Shown here: piece by piece, positions 59,157 through 64,000 of the stretch
Position numbering within the stretch: position 1 is the stretch's first letter
Layout of the letters: the number at the start of each line of letters is the position of its first letter
Assembly: GCA_016760335.1 (NCBI GenBank)
Contig: CM028675.1
Span: forward strand, 23,586,501-23,650,500
Source: Gastrodia elata
Lineage: Eukaryota; Streptophyta; Magnoliopsida; Asparagales; Orchidaceae
Length of the DNA: 64,000 nucleotides
Direction: 5' to 3'
The notes under the pieces: model-generated
Databases searched by the model: none
Seen by the model: the letters and a program-made list of their open reading frames with translations, nothing else
What the model was told of the DNA's origin: nothing
Made by a program: the position numbers and the translations under genes

Positions 59157-62100
59157 AACGACCACAATAATTGGATAGATCATTAATCTAAATATTGGGG
59201 TGTTACCTTAGCACCCAGCACTTGATTAGAAGAAAACAAATCAAGTGTTGATGCTAAGTAGCCAAGTCACTTTTTGAGCATGTGTTAAGTTAAATGAATG
59301 AAAATGAAAATGTAAGTAAATACAATGTTTCAAGTATTTACAATACTCAAAATTGATTAATCCACGCAATCATCCCAAGCAGCTTTAAATATATAGAGGA
59401 TACAACACAGATTAACAAATGAAAGTAAAAGTAACTTAAGCAATCTAATTATTACAAGGCTTTTTAATATATGGCAAATAAAAGAAAATACAACTAAACT
59501 ATATATGACTAAGCGGAAGCAGATTTCTTTATAAGTTCTTCAAGTACTTGACCTGCATCACCTGAATAAAAGGGCGCTTGATCTATCATATTTTGGTATT
59601 TAAATATGATAGGGCAAAGCCAAGAAAAAGAAAAAGTATAGTTATACTAAATAGTCTAAGCACATTTTAAAATTGGCTATATTTTTAGATTAATAAGATA
59701 TCACAATTATGATTTACAATTTAAAGTAAGCAGCGGTGCTATAAAAGCTATAAAGTATGGGAAAGTAAAGTAAACATAACTGTAAGGAAAACAGTATAAA
59801 ATAAGTTGAGTAAAAATACTCACTTTTAATAAAGTTCTAGCCTATTACTGAAAATTGGTAAGGAAGGAATTTTAAAGGCTAGAAACTACTATGTGCATAA
59901 AATAAAAGCAATATATGATCAAATGGAATTTATGCTAAGTAAGCAATTGACATACAGTGAAGCATTAATTGAAGTTAAGCAACATACTGAAAATAGAGAG
60001 TGTAAAGCTAAAGGAAATGAGGAAATATCTTAGATTCTCAATCTAAAATAATCATAGTCTAAAGCTATGATATGAAAGCATAACTAAATAGTTATGAAGA
60101 GAACTTACAGTTTGTAAAAGAATCTCTTATATCTTTAGTTAAAATTACATTTAGAAATACCTCATTCTGTAGGAGTACACAACAGAATGGGCGAGGAGTT
60201 AAGCACATCTGCTTAACCAGATACAGTGGGGAAGTTGAACATTCACATTTACCCTCTCTAAAATGTGAAGTCCTAATATAAGCGCTTTCTTTTGTACTCA
60301 ATTTAACATAAGGCATTCCCCTTTAAAATGTTAAGAAAAATCTTTATTTATGCACAATGCTCTTGAATGAATGTTCAAGGAAAGAGGCTCAAAGCTAGGC
60401 AAGCATTCAATAGATTACAATAATTGTAAATTATGTGATATCCTTTTTGTTGTTTAAACTTTAATAATCTACTTAATGGTTAAAGCTAATTGAGCTCTAT
60501 ATTGACTGATAAATATTGATCCTTAAGTCAATTTTAATATAAGTAGAAGGAAGATAAGTTTGGAAATTAACATTTCCATGAAATTGAAGTTCATCTTATA
60601 CTAGTCCTAAACAAATCAAATCAAATAGATTTATGATTAAAATTTTAAGGAAACCCGTAAGGAAGAAAGATATTTATAAATTTCTATCTTAATGAGAGTG
60701 TAAGCTAAAGGATATTCTAATAGTTTTACTTATTTAACTTATAAACAAAAAAGTATCAACTCAATTTAATCGTAAAGTTAATTAAGATTTATTGATATTG
60801 AATATTTGAAGTTTAAGAAAGGAGATAGATTGAACCCTACTTGAAATAATTTAACTTATGATTATAGGGAATTAGGAGTCTAAAAACTTATCTAAAACTT
60901 GAAAGGAAGTTAATACCTTCAATCTAATTGATTGAGGTTAATGTTTTTAATTGAACAATTGAATTGAATACTTATAATTGAAGTGAATAATTCCAATTGA
61001 AGTTAATACTTACAACCCTAGATATTAAAACTCTATATGTATTATAAGTAATTAACATGTGAAAATATCTAATATTTTCCTTAAAATTTCTAAGTCCTAA
61101 GATTCTTAAAAATTTTGGCAGTCTCCTTTGTTTTTGTTCAAATAAATATTTTCACAAATCAATATATAAGTCAATCCATTGACTATTTCCAGTTCTAAAA
61201 TAGAGTTCAATCTATTAAAGGATTGCTCATTTCTAATTCTAAAATAGAGTTCAATCCATTAAATGATTGCTCATTTTTAGTTCTAATATAGTTTTGGCAA
61301 TTATAAAGAACAATAATTTATAAGTTATAAAATTAAATAAAACAATCAACCAACCTATAAATTCATACACCCTATATCAACATCTATGAAATTAATAGAA
61401 GATGTAGAAATTAATTTAGCAATTTATAGGGGCAGCTTTATTTGGCTTATTATGCCATAAGGCAATAACATTTATAGCAACATTTCATTTTATACTCATT
61501 TATAACTCAACCTGCAAAATATAACAGCATTAAAGTTAGCATTTAAATATAAAAGAAGCAATAATCAGTTAAACTAAAATCTATCACAACATATATTTCC
61601 TTACAATGCATTTAATGAAAGAAGTTAATTTAATTTAAACAATATAAAGGATAGTATTCGACCCATGTAATTCATTAATCCCTTTATTTATATAATTGAC
61701 CACATATAGAAGAGGTGACATTATTTGATTACTTTAGTGTAACTAAAAGCAATTGTTCACTTTAAATTTTATGACAGTATCTAATTCATATTGAATTTAG
61801 TAGCAGAAATTGTCCTTTTAAATTATTAGTGACAACATATGAAATGACAGCATTAGTTCTTTCTTATATAACCCATTTATCTTACATTAAAATGAAAGGA
61901 GGCATATGATTTTATTTACAAGAAATGGTAGCACTTAATCACATTTAATCTCACTCTAACATAAAAGGCAGCTTATATTCACATTTGATCTCATACCAAT
62001 AGATGGCAGCATGTGACATTTAATAAGAGAAATGATGTTATATGTTCTAGCATATAGTTAATGACATCTTGTGATCTTACTCTTAATAGATGGCAGTATT

Positions 62101-63108
62101 TATTCTCTTTTGCAATTAATGGCACATATAATCTTACACATGATAAATGATGGCATTTGGATCTCCTAAGATCCATAGTAGCATATAAATTTCATAACAT
62201 ACTTGGCAGCATTTGGAGTTCCTAAAATACATGGCAGCATTTGTATCTTACAAAGTAAATGACAGCATTAATGATCATATAATCTATTAATAAGATATGA
62301 GTCTATAAGGGATGGACAGCATGTGATCTTAATTAAGGAAATGATAGCATTTAATTTCATCAACTTGACTAAAAGCATTTGATTCATACATATATACATG
62401 ATAGCATAGGATTCTAATAAAAGAATGACAACATGTAATCACATTTGAAGTAAATGGCAGCTTTTAAATTTACTAAAGAAAATTCACGGCATTTGATCAT
62501 AATGAAATAAGTGACAGCTTTGCTTCTCATATAATCCTTTGGCAACATGTGATTCTAATGAAAGAAATAGCCATATTGATTCTCATATAATAAGACAACA
62601 ATTGATTATGTTGAAGAAATGACAGCGCTTATAAAAAGGGGGTAGCAGTATTCTACAACACATATAAAGTATATTATTACTCATTTTCAGCAATTAATAT
62701 CAGTATCTATGACTGAAACATATCACCAGTGTCCAACAATAATACAAAGGCCGAAATAGAAAGAAAGTAACTAGTTACGTTTTTCCTTAGTAAAATCTAT
62801 AAATATATTCATTGAGACATAACTCATTGCATTATAATTATAAATAAAACCTATGAGGAATGCTGAAAAACAATTCCTAAGTAAAAGTAACAATAGTCTC
62901 AACGTTTATAGCAATCAAAATCAAAGTACAATAAAAACCACTATTCATCAATAAATATAGTTTTATAAGTTCAACAATAGTTAACCAAACAACAACACTA
63001 TCCCTTTCTCTCTAAATATAAGTATCTGTAATTTAAATAAGCAAGAATATCATATAATTCTCTAGCAATTATAGATCCATAAATTCTAGTGTTGCTCATC
63101 TGAGAGTG
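59157..63108 (-). mobile_element. Probable reverse-oriented LTR material of another gypsy element, repeat-rich
   Basis: At 59,157 the plus-strand tgtaacgacc corresponds on the minus strand to an LTR end ggtcgttaca. Further in, the minus strand reads a stretch ending aatctgcttccgctt (about 59,535-59,510), similar in style to the tail region of the other gypsy LTRs. The rest is AT-rich. From about 61,430 to 62,650 it is a degenerate array of ggcagcat-type words. No protein domains were found. The right edge is set by the next LTR at 63,109. Assignment is tentative. Confidence 0.35.
61430..62660. repeat. Degenerate tandem array with tggcagcat-type core
   Basis: The words ggcagcat, gacagcat, gatagcat and ggcagctt recur at least twenty times, typically 30-60 bp apart. 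They are separated by attYtYatataat and aatgaaagaa fillers. The phrase gcagcatttg is especially frequent (62,138-62,230). Unit length drifts, so the array is old or made of short interspersed motifs. No protein reading is meaningful. Confidence 0.65.
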
Positions 63109-64000
63109 TGGGGCCCCCGTACTAACAATAAAGAAGTACGGTGCTCCAACTGTGGCAAATCCCCAACTCAAGTAAAGTTAGGCGAACCCAACTTGCCTTA
63201 AGGCAGGGACTTGTCACCAAGTGCTATAACATTCATCAATATAAATATCAAAGTGGCGGAAGCAATATAAAAATAGGGTAACATCCACAAGCATACATAG
63301 TAGAAAAAGAAAATGCAATATAGTAACTCATCACAATGCAGAAAGTAAAGTACATCCAGAAAGTTTAATTATTATAAGTTGAAATGAATAACTGAAAATG
63401 AAAGACTCTCGTCCTCACTGGAATAACAAGACAAAGCTAGCTAGACAGTAGCTGGAAGGTCCTCCTCCTGAATTGGCTCCTCCTCAGCGACACTGCTCAC
63501 GAACACATCTGAATCTGACATTTGTCGGTACCACAAATGCCAGGGCCCCAGCCAACAAAATAAAAAGGTTACAGTTAGACAATTGTCTAAGTACATTTTA
63601 GGCTATTTAAAGTAAACTGAATATTAAAGGATATCACATTTAAATTTAACCATACATGCAGCAGTAAAGGGGTGCAACAAGCTATGAAAGAACTGGGATA
63701 CTATAAACTATCTATTTATAGCATGCAACATGTATGTGAAGTAACATACAGAACTCAAAATAAGCAAGGTAAGGCTAAGAGCAAAAATAACTGCAACTAC
63801 TGAATAAATATAATCCTAACATGATTAAGATCGAAGTAAAACATGCTGAGTATAAAAGAACACGAGTACTGAATATAATAAAATTCTAGCATCCTAAATA
63901 TGCCATTTATACATATATCTAAGCCATAAAATATACATACAATATGCAGATTAATATGAAAAGAAAAGGCCACTGAGACATGTGGCAAAAGCAAAGCAAT
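63109..64000 (-). mobile_element. 3'-terminal part of a Tekay-type LTR, reverse orientation, running off the window
   Basis: The minus strand ends ...gggggccccaca at 63,109. Upstream on that strand it contains gccttaaggcaagttggg, agttggggatttgccaca, a cagggccctggcatttgtg-like phrase (63,525-63,545) and tttgccacatgtctcagtgg at the window end. These match the 55.8-56.8 kb LTR tail. No primer-binding site lies outside the 63,109 end, so it is a 3' LTR or a solo LTR. The rest of the element lies beyond position 64,000. Confidence 0.75.

Noticed and set aside
1..64000. tRNA, rRNA, snoRNA, CRISPR array or prokaryotic-type operon
   Set aside because: None was recognised. The only repeat arrays are tandem duplications and microsatellites without spacers of array type.

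Overview
This 64 kb window is nuclear DNA from a flowering plant, probably a dicot. It is AT-rich, has GT-AG introns, plant-specific gene families and dense layers of decayed retrotransposons. No organellar or bacterial features, tRNA, rRNA or CRISPR array were seen. The species cannot be named from the sequence alone.

One host gene dominates. A casein-kinase-I-like kinase of the MUT9-like/EL1-like family (MLK/AEL/PPK) lies on the minus strand from about 40,727 down to 11,508. I could place 16 coding exons with matching splice phases. Exons 1-12 sit in 36,694-40,727 and exons 13-16 in 11,508-13,436. They are separated by a single intron of about 23.3 kb packed with transposon debris: Ty1/copia gag-pro, a DDB1 gene fragment, a solo LTR with a perfect 5-bp target duplication, several tandem arrays, an LTR-like insertion and a LINE. 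The last intron holds a hAT-like MITE. Two reading-frame breaks affect the gene, one in exon 1 and a one-base insertion in exon 15, so it is either decaying, misassembled, or makes altered ends.

At the left, 4,626-5,175 (minus) holds the first two exons of an RDR3/4/5-type RNA-dependent RNA polymerase with a TATA box and a GA-rich leader. The rest of that gene was not found in the remaining 4.6 kb. Around it are a LINE 3' end (2,885-3,330) and the start of a minus-strand copia element (about 8,400-9,450).

To the right of the kinase, 41-64 kb is intergenic and transposon-built: a 583-bp tandem duplication, an inverted copy of a segment of the big intron, then a Ty3/gypsy chromovirus of Tekay/Del type (gag, protease, RT, RNase H, integrase, remnant chromodomain). 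That element has a 4.76-kb 3' LTR, only the last ~1.26 kb of its 5' LTR, and many stop codons. Reverse-oriented LTR fragments of related elements fill 57-64 kb, and one continues past the window end. I see no cooperating multi-gene system. The most notable biology is the giant nested-transposon intron, the frame breaks and the captured DDB1 fragment.
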